Below, one piece after another: positions 12,858 through 25,659 of a stretch of 64,000 nt of DNA (positions within the stretch are counted from its first letter, which is position 1; every line of letters starts with the position of its first letter). Made by a program: the position numbers and the translations under genes. The notes under the pieces are model-generated. The model made no database searches, was not told the DNA's origin, and saw nothing but the letters and a program-made list of their open reading frames with translations. Origin of the DNA: Purshia tridentata (Eukaryota; Streptophyta; Magnoliopsida; Rosales; Rosaceae); assembly GCA_003254885.1 (NCBI GenBank), contig QANT01001000.1, positions 103,188-167,187 on the forward strand. The letters run 5' to 3'.

Positions 12858-13562
12858 TAGGGGTACACAAATATACCGAAAATTTGCTTACTGATCCGAT
12901 CTGATCCGCAATTTGTAGATATTATACTGATCTGATCCGTGCTTTCTTATTTGTGGATATCGATCCGATCCAATCCGCAATTTATGGATCGGATACGGAT
13001 ATCAATTTTGAAAATGGATATATCCGATTCGATCCGTAAATTATATATATTAAATTTTAATATAGTTTATATATATTTGTGTATGTTTAATTTCTATTAT
13101 AGAGTAAATCAAAGTCCCTATTATAGTTTATAATACCATATAGTTTATAAATTATCTATGTTATTATATAATTTAAGTTTAGGGTATTTTAAATTAGTTT
13201 GATAATAAAATCTATTATAAAAATTATAAATATATAGAGTATATAGTTTAAGACTACTAGAAAGTAGGAACTTATTATGTTTGAAGCTTATCTTAATTTT
13301 TGAATTTTATGTTGTGTAACTATTGAATTAATTTGAGGGATGATTTTTATGTTGTGTAATTGCTAAATAATTTTTATGTTATGATTTGGATATTATCCGT
13401 TATCCGATCCGATCCGATCCGATCTGATTTTGTGGATATTCGAACTTATGGATATCCGAATTTGTGGATCGGATATAGATATGAAAATTGCTATACCACA
13501 AATTGTGGATTGGATATGAATAATGGTTTATGGATCGGATAACCGATCCGTGTGCACCCCTA
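12858..13562. mobile_element. Non-autonomous hAT-type DNA transposon, 705 bp
   Basis: Terminal inverted repeats are TAGGGGTACACA at the left and TAGGGGTGCACA (reverse complement of the right end), with one mismatch. They are flanked by a perfect 8-bp target-site duplication, AGTAAGAC, at 12850-12857 and 13563-13570. An 8-bp duplication and ends of the TAGGGGTG type are hallmarks of the hAT superfamily. Just inside both ends are clusters of GATCCGAT/GGATCGGATA words in opposite orientations, the kind of subterminal repeat that hAT transposases bind. The centre is very AT-rich with no transposase coding, so the element would need a transposase in trans. It sits about 760 bp upstream of the plastocyanin start codon. 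Confidence 0.9.
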
Positions 13563-13570
13563 AGTAAGAC

Positions 13571-15154
13571 CAGCCTACAAGAGCCTTCAGTTATACTAGG
13601 AGCTTCATTTCCCTGATAAATTATGGGAATTTGGTTGAAGCAGAACCATTAGGTAACTGGAAGGATGAGAAATTATGGACAGTTTGATTGACCCACAAGT
13701 ATATGAAATATTATTTTAATTATTTATCAAATTAATTATTATGTTCATTATTTATTAAATCACAACAGCTTAATGGTTTCGATATAATTAAATTTTTGTA
13801 AGGATCGACAGACTTTAATTTGTATAAAATATTTAGAAATTAAACAATTTCAATAATGGAATTACAACAATATGGAGTGAACTGATTCGACTGAACCTCA
13901 ACTGAACTTGGTAGAGAAGCTATAGCTCATCAGTCATCAGCTGTAGCCACAGAGGCACAGATCATTGCATGCGATCTGCGAGAAGTACAGAGCAGCCGAC
14001 AGTACGTAGCAATTAAATAACTTGGAAGAGGATGCTCATGCCACCGCTTCTTTTTATTAAAGATTGCCCAACGCTCCCACCCCGCACATTTACTCTTCCA
14101 TCTAACAAATTTCTTAATTATTTTTTAATATATGTCTCCCAAAACTTTACTTTTAAGTTTTATTAAATCAGGTTTAAAACTTTATTAACGATTTTATGAG
14201 GACTTTTTTCCCTCTTAAAATAAAAACACCATTAACAAAACAAGTATTGTACGTAGATGATCGAAGATCATGCTTGTTTAATTAACTAAGCTGCCCTATC
14301 GTCAGAATTTCTGTTTTATTTTATTTTTAACAAAAAAACAACCAAACAATCGGTCCTACCAAATTTGTCCTTTATATTTATTGTGATGTGGCCAGGAGTC
14401 AGAGGCAAACGGATGCAACGCCTTTATAGCTAGGTAGAGAGTAGAGAGTAGAGACAACACCTTAGTTCAATAAAACAATTAATGCATATATTTATGTTAC
14501 TGAAAAGCATATTCCGTTCACAGCTCCAAAATTATACTCAAATGAATTAATTAGTTTACCAACTATATATAGTAGTGGTTGTCCTGACCAATGGGACATT
14601 ATTATACACCTAGTTCACGTTTTTAATTAATTTCGATAGGACGATACTACCCCTGTCGTTAATGTTCCACTTTATTTTTGTTCACAAGACTTTCGGTTCT
14701 CAGACAAGAATATTTGCACAAAGGGTTATGAGGTGTATTAATGCCGTAGAGTGCTGTATATAGTCATATTTTTTTGAAAGCAAAATTTGAAAAATCTGAC
14801 ATGATTAAGATATTAAATATATCTTATTTGTTAGATATAAGTGAGATTCTAGATCAAAATTTGAATCAATTTTAAATAAGTACATCATAAATCCTGGATT
14901 ATTTTACTATGCATGATGATGAGTTGTTTGCGAAATTAATTAAGTTGAGTAGTATTCAAACGAATCAAACATAATATCGAATTTCCATGATTTTTTGAAG
15001 GAAAAAGAAGAGAAAGGAGAAAAACTAAAAAAGGATGAGATGAAATGGATGTTGATCGAGAAGATCAAATACTAACCTCAGGTACGTGATGATCAATTAC
15101 GGGGAAGCGCTTAATTGGTTGTAAATAGGGTGAAGGCGCGAGAGATCGAGTACT
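13571..15154. other. Intergenic, hAT element to MIR171
   Basis: AT-rich, with no credible open reading frame. The right end lies downstream of the minus-strand MIR171 hairpin and should carry the 3' part of its primary transcript. Confidence 0.5.
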
Positions 15155-15342
15155 GAAAGAGCACTGAGATATTGGCACGGCTCAATCAGAGGTGAATAGG
15201 TCGATATACCACAACATGCACCATGCACATATATAAGCCTAATTAATTTGGGCTTAATTAAAATGCATATATATATAAATATATATATGTTCACTTAATT
15301 CGATCTCTGAGTGAACCGGGCCAACATCTCAGTAACTATTTC
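15155..15342 (-). ncRNA. MIR171: MIR171 precursor hairpin
   Basis: The reverse complement of 15168-15188 is the 21-nt miR171 sequence (starts TGATTGAGCCG, ends GCCAATATC), on the 3' arm of a minus-strand hairpin. The star strand (reverse complement of 15306-15326, starts TGTTGGCCCGG, ends TTCACTCAGA) lies on the 5' arm and resembles the miR170/171 star family. Folded together they give a duplex with 2-nt 3' overhangs on both sides, two mismatches and two G-U pairs. The stem continues outward (ACTGAGAT with ATCTCAGT, then GAAA with TTTC). The loop is about 117 nt. miR171 cuts mRNAs of the HAM/SCL6 GRAS transcription factors, which maintain meristems. A possible minus-strand TATAAATA at 15860-15867 would place transcription start some 500 bases upstream. 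Confidence 0.93.
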
Positions 15343-17837
15343 AAATGAAAATCACATTCTGATCAGCGCATGCATATATTCAAAAGAAGAAATTAAAGGA
15401 AAGAAGGAGATAGAGGATCGATATGGTGATCGATGAAGCTGGTGATGCCTGGTAGAATTAAGAGGTGAGAAAAATTGGGAATGTGTTGGATCAATATTTA
15501 AGGATCAATGAAGCTGGGTGTGCATTAAAGGCCTTAGCTACCAAAACCCTAAAGCAAGGACCATGGCATTAATTGAATAGGAAGCCACGTCCCAGCCCCA
15601 TAATATTCTCTTTTATCTCTCTCTCTTCTTTCTTTCTCGATCTCTGGCTCTGTTACAGAAGCAGCAGCTAGCACAAGTACAGGACCTCTACGTTAAATAA
15701 GGGAATCGCAGAGCATAGAGAGAGGCACAGTCGATGATCTGCTGCATGCATATGCATATAAGGCTTATCAGCATATGCATTGCTTGCAACATTAATATAA
15801 GGTAAAGGGAAGGGGATCGAAATCATCACTAACTAGTCCAGTCCCAGTGTCTTAATTACTATTTATACATCATTTTCGTCTGTTGCTTTAATTTCTAGCT
15901 CTTTGGTAATTACTGCCCACTGCCCATGCCTGAGATCACTAGACCACTTCGATTCATCTATGAGCTAGCTCCGCTTTTATTTATCAATTATGAAATACAA
16001 CTACAATGACTCGATGTTGAAATACCATAAATAAATAATTTCGGATAAGGTGAGTTATGTCGGTCAACGACTCAATGTTGCTGACTTGACTGAGTCAAAT
16101 TTCTCCCTGGGCCAAACATGTTTAAACCCACTTGTTCCAATATGTTCACAAAGCCCAGCCTTTTATTGAAGGTAAAAGACCACCCGATCTCTTTTCTTTG
16201 GATAAGCCCAAGCTTAGCATTGTTGTTTACCCAAATTTAGGTCAGTTACTTTATTTCAAATCAAATCAAAACCCAGTTGTTTCTTTTTCTTATTTGCCTT
16301 CCTAAAGAAATAAGAAAATGTTGTGACGTTCATAACAATAACATTTATGGTTGCCTTGGAATTATTTAGTAAGCAAATGCACAGTGACGCAAGCATACTA
16401 CTCCTTTGTTTAACTCCACACTACTGCATACATCACATGACACTTTATTAACTAATGTCATCATGTGTTTGCTACTTTGCTTGACGCTGGTCCACCATGC
16501 CCAATGATAAGTATTGTAGCTTTTTAAGAGTGATTCTGCAATACAAATTTTTATCTTATACAATCACCTTCAATGGTGATGATCATTTTATATATGTATG
16601 TTACGGCTATTGGACTACTGGTAGTGCGAGTACCTAGCGGAGTGCACAATTAAGCACCTGCTGAGTCATAGCCAATTAATTGCCACCACTTGGATCTCAT
16701 AATTTGATATATACGACGTCAAAATTCAAACACAATTAAAGTGGCAGCGAATTTGTTTGGGCCTTTGGGCAGCAGCGGCCCCCAGCTGTTGGGCATAATC
16801 TCTCTTACCAAGTGTATGAGTTATTTGAACACTGTTTTTAAAGCAAATTTTACAACAATAACTTTGATAACTACTGTTTATGGACATTTTTAGTATCAAA
16901 GAGATTCCCAATACCTATGTGATAGATTAAATTAAGTTAATAAGGAAATGTTTACCCACCAGGATTAAAAGTATGTCTGGTATGATTAGATAAGCTCCAC
17001 ATTTCAGACAAATAAAAAGATAAACTCCACATTTATGACATTATCTAATTCTCAAGACACACGTTCAATTATTTTTACCCTCAATGAATTAGAAAAACAA
17101 AAAAAATTTATTAGGATTAATTACAAAAAATTCAATAAAATATTTCACAATTACATTTTAATTAATACACTTTTTATAATTTTATTTTAGTTATTATTAA
17201 TCAAAAATAGATTAGATTTAATAGTTAAAGTCGAATATAATTTTAAAATTCATAACCATTATGTAATATTAGAATATATTATTGATTCAAATGGCATTTT
17301 AAAAAAAAATTAAGGTTGACAGGCAGACCAAATAAAATATAATAAAAAAGAGATATGTTTAATTGCGAGTCATGTCTGATTTGCGTAGGTTGAGTGGGAA
17401 ATGAGAAAATCAGATAGAGGTTATTGGGTAGGAGAGGAGGTGGGGCCCCCGGGGGTGATGGTATCAATAATCAAGAAATTAATAAGTTGGAGAATGAACA
17501 TATAATTAATGTTTTTAATGAATGAATCCAATAAAGATACAGAAGGCGGTGAATGGTGATATAAGCAAAGCTAGAAAAGCATTGTAAGAATCCACGTCAG
17601 CATCAATACAATGGACTCGGAGGAGCTCGTGGGGTGCGCATTGCGCTATTAATTAACGTTCTTCATACAACTCCTTAATTACTCAGTCACAGTCTCACAG
17701 AGAGAGTGAAGAGACAAACAAACGCATGGACTCAAAATCGGAAGCTACTCAATTATCCGCTGTCGTTTTGTTGGTGTATGCGTTTAGACTTTAGAGCTTG
17801 GTTTTGTAGTACGAATATTGATGGTGATCGATCACGA
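15343..17837. other. Intergenic between MIR171 and the STY kinase gene
   Basis: The left side should hold the promoter and 5' part of the MIR171 primary transcript (minus strand). The right end holds the kinase promoter and 5' UTR. A short tandem duplication (agataagctccacattt at 16988-17004 and a near copy at 17018-17034) is the only repeat noticed. No protein gene was seen. Confidence 0.5.
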
Positions 17838-20800
17838 ATGATGGAAGACACAGAGAGTTGCTGTAGCAGACCCGTGGATTTGTCGCCGACTCTGAGCAGA
17901 AAGCAGAGACTCAAAGTTAATATCTACAATGAAGTTGTTCGTCGTCTCAAGGACTCAGATGTAGCGGAGGCCAAACTTGCTGGTTTTGAAGATGAACTCT
18001 GGGCTCATTTTAATCGCCTTCCCACTAGGTACCTCCAAATTAACCCTTGCTCTCTCTCGTCGTCTCTACGTATGTATGTATGTACGATTGTACGTACAAG
18101 TAACTTTATTTGTAATCGGTGGACTTCAAGTTCCTAGTTGACTCACCTCAGAACGTGCGCTTTTCTTACTGTCTTTCTTTTTCTTGTATATTCCTTGTTG
18201 ACTCTAATTCATCAGATTCATCAGAATCTTTCATTCTTTTTTTTTTAATTTCTTTTTGAAAATGGATTTATAAAATAATGTCACCGGGTCACATAGCTGA
18301 GTAAAATTGAAAACATTTTGATAAATCGTTGGACTCTGAGATTGTGTTCTTGAATGCTAAATGGGGAAGGATTGGGGAGCAATTTATGTTGGTGATATAT
18401 TGAATTCTGATCAGAGAAAGCAAAGGTTAAAAAGTTAAAAAGTTAATGAAAGATACGTTTAATAATATTTTGCCTTTGTTTATGGACTACACCTACCCGC
18501 CTGCCCACCCATAAGGTCCCACCAACTCAAATACATACGGACCTATATAATATTTACGTACAAATACATATATTTTTGGTGTCTAGATTTCGGAAAATTC
18601 GGGAATATATATAATTTTTCTTTTTGTGTAAGACTGAAAATCGTGCAATTGTTTTCCTTTTGACAATCTTTGTTGTCTTAACAGAAATTACAGAATGGGT
18701 TCATTTGGAATAATATTCTCAATTTTGTTATGACTTAATGTTGGCTTCTTACGCATGAAAATGAATCATGATAGCACTGCTACTGCTCTAATATTTGTAA
18801 GCTTGGATTTGAACGTTTGGTTCGGTTATTGAAGGTATGCGCTGGATGTGAATGTGGAGAGGGCTCAAGATGTTCTCATGCATAAAAGATTGCTTCAAAT
18901 GGCTCGTCACCCTGCCACTAGACCTGCAGTTGAAGTCCGTCTTGTGCAGGTATTTTATACAAAACATTCGTGGATTCAAAGTCACTGCTTTTTTTTTTCT
19001 CTAGGGATTTTTCTTTTTTCAATTCATATATGTCTGTTTTGTGTAGTTTGGTTTGTCTTTATTACTTGTTGGATTATCTGTCCTTTCCAGGAAATCGCTT
19101 TCTTGTAGTGTCAATGTGTTTCCTGTTCTGTACAATTCTGGTTTCAGAAAAGAAAAAAGTTAGTGTTTTGTTATTGCTTTCATCACATTCTGATTGTATA
19201 GTATTGAAAGTTCTTTGCTCAGCCAAATGTATTTGTGCAATTTTTCTCTTATGCAGGTTCATTCTGCTTCTGGTTCAAACTCATCGAGAAAAGCAGATGC
19301 TCAATGTTCTGCTAGCAAACAGAGGCATGTTAAATGAATATCTATTGTACTTTATTTTCTTTATTAAAACAATTGCTTTGTGCAATTCTGATACGCCACC
19401 CTCCTTTCATCTCTCATGTGTTCAGTCATCCACCACCAGCTTTTGGTTTGTCACCAGACCTTGAACTTGCTCTTGAAGCCCAGCAATTACACGTTCAGCA
19501 TGGTAATAACACTGCGAATGCCAGTCAAAGGTAAACAAGTTTGAAATGCTTCCTTAATGATTGAGATCTTTTTCCTCTAATTCTTTCAAGTTTGTATTTT
19601 TATTTACCACTTATTGAACCATTCACAGTAGTAGGCTTGATCTTTTGGATTCATATTTGCTAGAGATATTGCCAAAACGAGGGTTTGATAAATTTCAATC
19701 AGCTTTTGAATTTTTGAGGATCTTTTTCTACTCAAGAAAATTGATGTGGTTTTATTATAAAAAAAATGAGCTAGTTCATTTTCACATGATGATGTACAAG
19801 AAAGAAAGTTAGTTGTTGCAGTTTAATGTCATCTGTTTCCATATATTTTTCTTATGTAACTTTTCTTCTCTGTACTGTAGGTAGTGAAGAATAAGTATGG
19901 CGAGCAATATATATACCTATCGGTTTCTGTCTATATATAAAAATGTGTCCCGTGACTTTGCTGCTTATTGTCTTTATTCTACTTTATTCTGCTTTACTTG
20001 TGGATGAGAAGATCTTTGACACAAAGGAATTAGGACAGATTATTGATTGTTATAATTTTGCATTGGTCTTAGCTAATCAACTTTGCTATAATTCAACTTT
20101 TGTAGGCCGATGCATGAAATTACGATTTCAACTAATGACAAGCCCAAACTCCTCAGTGAGGTAGCCTTTTCTGGAGATGCTTTCTGTAATAATATTATGT
20201 GGATTTCTTATAAAAATATAATTCAACGTTTCCCATTTACTGTTCCAAATATAATTTTTTGTATCAGTTGACATCCTTATTATCTGAGATTGGACTGAAC
20301 ATTCAAGAAGCTCATGCTTTTTCCACAACAGATGGTTACTCTTTGGATGTCTTTGTTGTTGATGGTTGGGCATGTGAGGTATTGTCTTGCCTTGCTTGTA
20401 TTCTGGTATAAAACCACAATGAATCACTTTCCCTTGAGGATAAATATCTAATTATATATGTGATCATTACTGAAATGTATTCAACAATTCCACAAAAGAA
20501 AAAAGAAAAAAGCAGAACAAAAACCTATAGTAGTCTCTTCCCTTCACTTTGTTATAAGCTGTTTGACAGACATGCTTATCCAAAATTGTAGGAAACTGAG
20601 CGGCTTAGACATGCACTGGCAAAAGAAATACCATGTAGTGAGGTAGGTCCCTTCCAATGCTTACTTATCTATTATAATTTCTATTACCGATAAAATTTTC
20701 AAATCTTACTAGGGATAGAATTTTTCCTTCCTCATTTTTATCTATTGACTTCTTGTTGGACTCATCCTTAGGGAAGTTACATTTATTTCAGTTTTAAGGT

Positions 20801-23574
20801 TATAAATAAATTGGTTGGTTTTGTGTTGCAGAAGAATCCTTGCTTGGATTATAATATCATTACCCCTGTTCCAGAGCAAGAGACTAGAATGAAGTTCATT
20901 AATGATCTTGTAAGCACACTCAGTGAAGAAAAGGATATCTGGGAAATTGATGCAAGCCTGTTGAAATATGAAAAGAAAATTTCTTCTGGAACTTATGGTG
21001 ATTTGTAAGTTCTGTCGTCATTTAATGCCATGTTTAATTGGGTATGAGTACTTGTTAGATAGCTAACTTGATACACAGGTATCAAGGTTCTTTTTGTGGT
21101 CAAGATGTGGCTATTAAAGTTCTGAGCACTGAGCGCCTGAATGAAACTATGAGGGAGTTTACTCAAGAAGTCTATATCATGAGGTTGGTAATGTCACATC
21201 TTATCTCCAGTCATCTCTGAGTTCCTTTCTATCTTCTTTTGTAGTTGTTTCTTATGCATCTGAGATGCATTATAATGCTTTCATTAATATGGTAGTTGTT
21301 CAAGAGAGAACATTTTCAATTTTGGCCAGGAAATAGATATGTACTACTAGTCTAATAGTGCAATTTGTACTAATTTTTTGTGCAGCATCAGTACTAACTC
21401 TTATTCTACTTTTTGGTCCTGCATAGCTGTGCTGTGAGCCTGTGTCCTATCCATAACCTGTATTATGATTACTAGGACAAGATGTCTTATAAATTGTACA
21501 TGAATTGGATACATAGTGAGGCTAAATATTGGAATTAAGTTCTTTAAATTACATCATGCAGCCTGCAATTAAGTTTTAAAAAAAATTGCCATCATTTAAT
21601 TACTCTGAATATGCTGGGTTAATAACATAACATCCTTTGTGATGTACACTGACAGAAAGGCCGCCACATGCAGCCTGTTTTATGCATTTAATCTTGCATT
21701 CTCAAACTAGTTTTATCTGTGCAGAAAAATTCAGCACAAGAATGTTGTTCAGTTTATTGGGGCATGCACTAAGCCTCCTAACCTCTGTATCGTTACTGGT
21801 AATTTGGAATGACTTTGTGCACATTCACTACCAGGATTTGAATTTATGTGCATAATTCTGTATTTGTATTATGTATTACCAGTAAATGGTTTTCAGTTCA
21901 ATTCAAGTTCTGCTTTTTTACATTATTTTCTCCCTTCTCAGAGTTTCTGTCTGGGGGAAGCATGTATGACTTTCTGCATAAACGAAGGGGTGTCTTTACA
22001 CTTCAGTCCTTGCTCAGAGTCGCAATTGATGTTTCCAAGGGAATGAACTACTTGCACCAAAATAATATAATCCATAGGGACTTGAAAGCTGCTAATCTTT
22101 TGATGGATGGAAATGGAGTAAGAGATTCTTTATATCTCTTAATTATGTAGCATATTTTTGTTGTGTTTGTTTTAGTTCTTTTAACTTTGTAATATAATTG
22201 GGTTTTCTTATTAATTGCTTTCATTGTTCCAATTTGGTCAGAATTGATTAAGATAGCTAATGTTTTGCCTTTATATTCATTTTCACCTCTTTAAATAGCT
22301 TGTCTTTATCCTTTAAATTTATATTTACTTTTCTTTATTATACTTTTCTCAAAACTAAAGGGAGGCATGGGCAGGCGTGTGCATTCTTGTCCTTGTTTCA
22401 TATTGCTCCTTGTTGATAGGAGCTTATCAGGTTCTTCCAAGGCTGTACACAGATTTAACAGAGCGATCTAAATTTCTTTATTTTTTTTTAAGATCGAAAT
22501 ACTTGTTTGACAGGTTGTGAAAGTAGCTGATTTTGGCATTGCTAGAGTACAGGCAGAAAATGGTGTTATGACTGCAGAAACCGGAACTTACCGTTGGATG
22601 GCTCCAGAGGTCTGTGTTCCGCAGATTTTTATTCATGGGTATTATAACCATTTCATTTGCTTCATTGAAGATTAAGCATCATGGCTGCATGTTCCTAATG
22701 CGACGATGTCATCAGGATGGATTATTATGAACTATAAATTACCATATTGTGTTTATTATGGATTGTTTTATTGATCAAACTAGTAGGTTGATGAATTTTT
22801 TGGCTTTTGATGATGGTCCTTATGGGCCTATGGTTGTTCCTGCCTGGTCTCTGACATATGATTGCTTGTTGTTGATGAATGGAAGATTATAGAACATAAA
22901 CCATATGGTCACAAAGCTGATGTTTTTAGCTTTGGGGTTGTTCTGTGGGAGCTGCTTACAGGAAAGGTAATTTCTTTTCATACTGTAAAAAGGAACGGGT
23001 CGCTTTTTCTTCCCCTGAAGAAAAACGCTACATTCAATCAAATCGATGTTTTTGTTTATCTTCCTTTAAACTAGTTCATGGTTGCACAGACTTCACACCA
23101 TCATCTATCTATGTTTTGTGACTGAAATGTCAGCTTCCCTATGAGAACTTAACTCCGTTACAAGCAGCAGTTGGCGTAGTCCAGAAGGTAGGTATATCTT
23201 TTTCTGTTCCTGAAAGATAATAAGCCTTTCTTTGTCCTTTTCTTTCTCATTTTTGTTGATGGGAGCTCATAGTGAGGAACCCAAGTGTTTGAAAGTGGAT
23301 AAAGAAATGAACTTGAGTAATTGAGTGGTCTTTGGGACATGAATTTCAGGGTCTGAGGCCTACAATTCCGAGGCACACTAACCCAGTGTTGGTGGAATTG
23401 CTGGGGAGATGCTGGAAGCAAGAGCCATCATTGAGACCTGAATTCTCAGAAATTGTAAATATATTGCAGCATATGGCGAAGACGGTACGGAAAAGACGTA
23501 ACACTTGTCTTATGCTTCCTTCCATCGAGTCTGCAATTTTGAAAGTTTATAATTTTGATACCGTTCGCAGATGA
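17838..23574 (+). CDS. STY17: ACT-domain Raf-like protein kinase, STY8/STY17/STY46 family
   Basis: Dual-specificity (Ser/Thr/Tyr) kinase of plant MAPKKK group C; Arabidopsis members phosphorylate chloroplast transit peptides in the cytosol. 559 residues. Exons: 17838-18028, 18835-18949, 19257-19324, 19426-19530, 20106-20160, 20268-20378, 20592-20642, 20832-21004, 21079-21183, 21725-21798, 21942-22117, 22514-22609, 22886-22966, 23134-23187, 23350-23574; frame closes at 1680 bases. An N-terminal helical block ([40 protein letters not shown]) is family-typical. The ACT domain spans about 161-214. The kinase domain has a glycine loop (SGTYGDL), VAIK Lys303, HRDLK Asp396, DFG Asp414 and APE 438-440. 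Start is MMEDTESCC; the frame is open upstream, but that stretch looks like 5' UTR. Intron 3 needs a GC donor at 19325. The symbol follows gene-order similarity (At4g35780 beside PLD delta), so a paralogue name is possible. Confidence 0.93.
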
Positions 23575-24524
23575 AAACAAGGATCGACGAAAGGGAAAAT
23601 CATCTAAAGTAGTGCCCACTGACTGCGGATTCTGTTTATAATTCGTTGTGTAATGATCTCATCTCTTTCCCCCAACTTTTATATGTGGTCCGTAATGATC
23701 AGACTCTTCATTAGATAAACTGTTGCGCAATTTTGTTTAAGATGATTGATCTAACCCAAAAATTATCATGATTGGTGTGTAATGCTGCTAATGCATCACA
23801 CTTTTTTGTTTTGAATGAAGTGATAATGTTATATATATAGTAGATGGTTGTGAGCAAAATTGGACCATGTTACAGGTGATGTTAAAATGTTTCACCTGGC
23901 ACCCAAATTTCAGATCTTTCTGGAGAAAAGGAAAAGGAAGGAAAACAGCAAAATAAGCATTCAACAACTTACAGTTGGACAAAGATTCCATTCTAGCGAC
24001 AGATTTAAATGCACGCTAAAAATATTCATTCCCCATTCCTCTATTTTTTATTCTAAAACCTGATGCCGCAAATCCAATGCATTCTCATCTTGAGTTTGGA
24101 TAAAATCAAAAAAGAAAAATTATCCGGCCTCTCCTGCTTTCTATCAAAATTACGATCACTTCTTTTCTATTCCAAAAAACTTAAACTTCTGTCTTAAACA
24201 TTAAGAGCAAATTTTTTTTAGTACTTCAATTTTACATTGTTTTTCAAATCAACACCTTTTATTAATTAATGTTGAAATCCTGAAGATAGTCCAGGTGACG
24301 AAACAGATGCCAAAAACAGTTAAAGATCTGCCATGCCATACTTATAAAAAAATATTAATAATGTTGGAGGTGGGCCAGCTGGCATAATTATGCTTCATCG
24401 CAATGCATTTGTTAGAAGAATAACATGGATGTATGACACGTATAAAAAGGATGAAGGTGTTAGGTGTGTTTAGATTTGCATACTGCTAAGATATTTCAAA
24501 ATATGTGAAGTTGGATTGATTTAA
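23575..24524. other. Intergenic downstream of the STY kinase gene
   Basis: Holds the kinase 3' UTR and then AT-rich DNA without a credible gene, up to the inverted-repeat element. Confidence 0.55.
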
Positions 24525-25049
24525 GGAAACTTTTATAAATAGATCAAATTAATTTAAAAATGACTTTTTTAGACCATTTAAATATTTTTGAATTTTTTCA
24601 TCTCTTTAGTACAAAATGAGATAAAAATACCCCCACCTCATTATAAAGCCTATACAAATAGTGTACAGGCAGTAGACACATGGTGGACACGTAAACTCGT
24701 GTTGCAGGACTATACTGTCTTTGGTTTGTTTACAACCTGTCTACTATTTGTACACCATGTGTACTTGAAGGAGTTGGGTCTATTTGTATTGCATGTTTAT
24801 AAAGCCTATACAAATGGTGTCTAGGTAGTGGATAAATGGTGGACACGTTAACTCGTGTTGCAGAACTATACTATCTTTGGTTTATCCACAACCTATTCAC
24901 TATTTGTATACTATTTGTACAGGCTTTATAAAGAGTGAAGGTATTTTTGTCTCATTTTGAGCTAAAGAATTAAAAAAGTCAAAAAATTTTTGAATGGTCT
25001 AAAAAAATTATTTTGAAATTAATTTGATCTATTTATGAAAATAGCTTCC
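24525..25049. mobile_element. Long-inverted-repeat element (MITE-like), about 525 bp
   Basis: The two ends form imperfect inverted arms of about 110-130 bases. Left arm: ggaaac...ataaatagatcaaattaattt through acaaaatgagataaaaatacc. Right arm: the reverse complement of the same blocks (aatttgatctattta near 25022-25036, ggtatttttgtctcatttt near 24940-24958). Between the arms are two tandem units of about 156 bp (ttataaagcctatacaaat at 24641 and 24797). Each contains its own inverted pairs such as acaaatagtgtacagg against ctatttgtacaggc. There is no transposase. Long arms suggest a Mutator-type or foldback MITE. No target duplication touches the arm ends, but a perfect 13-bp direct repeat (atatttcaaaata) flanks the element further out, at 24491-24503 and 25079-25091. 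Class and exact borders are uncertain. It lies about 610 bp upstream of the MSL gene. Confidence 0.75.
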
Positions 25050-25659
25050 ACGGTTCCACTTACTAGAATCTGAAAAATATATTTCAAAATAGTTTGTTTT
25101 ATTTTATACACTTGCATTCTTTTTTTGTTTTGTTTTTTTTCAATTATCAAGGCACCAAGAGAAAATACAGGCTACAACAATTGGAAGTTGGAACTACCTT
25201 TGAAATTAATTAAATTTTTTGTTTTTCCGATATAGAGCAGTCCCCTGTTGCGAGTAGCCATGCGTCCATCTCCGAAAGATGACAGCATGTAACCAGAACA
25301 GACTTTTTTCATCCAAAAGAGGAAAAAAGTGCATCCTTTTTGGCATAATGGCACCCATTTCGGAATTTCAAATTCGTGAATGGCCATCGTACATAGCCTG
25401 TCATTCACTTTTTCAAAGAAAAGGGGAGAAGCAAAACAAAAGATAAAGAATCAGGACAATTATTTGTTTCCCACATCTTGTTCTTTTGCATTACAGCTTC
25501 CAGAAGTGCTCTCAACTTTTTTATTAGTTGGAACTTTTGAGGAAGTCCCTGTGTCTTCGACGCACGAAACTCTAACAACAGCAGCAGCAACAGCAGCTCC
25601 AATCAACAAGAAGAAGAACTAAGACAGCAAGCTTTCTAGTATCATCAAAACGATTATCA
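25050..25659. promoter_or_regulatory. Upstream region and 5' UTR of the MSL gene
   Basis: Non-coding DNA between the inverted-repeat element and the channel start codon. The last part is purine-rich with a CAG/CAA-rich stretch (about 25575-25600), probably 5' UTR. No distinct TATA box was identified. Confidence 0.4.

Noticed and set aside
16980-17070. Possible small inverted-repeat element (tgattagataa and ttatctaattct)
   Set aside because: The arms are short and imperfect and no target duplication is visible; only the small tandem duplication is safe to report.
17706-17837. N-terminal extension of the STY kinase
   Set aside because: Open in frame, but the translated part does not resemble the family, whose proteins begin close to MEDxESC.
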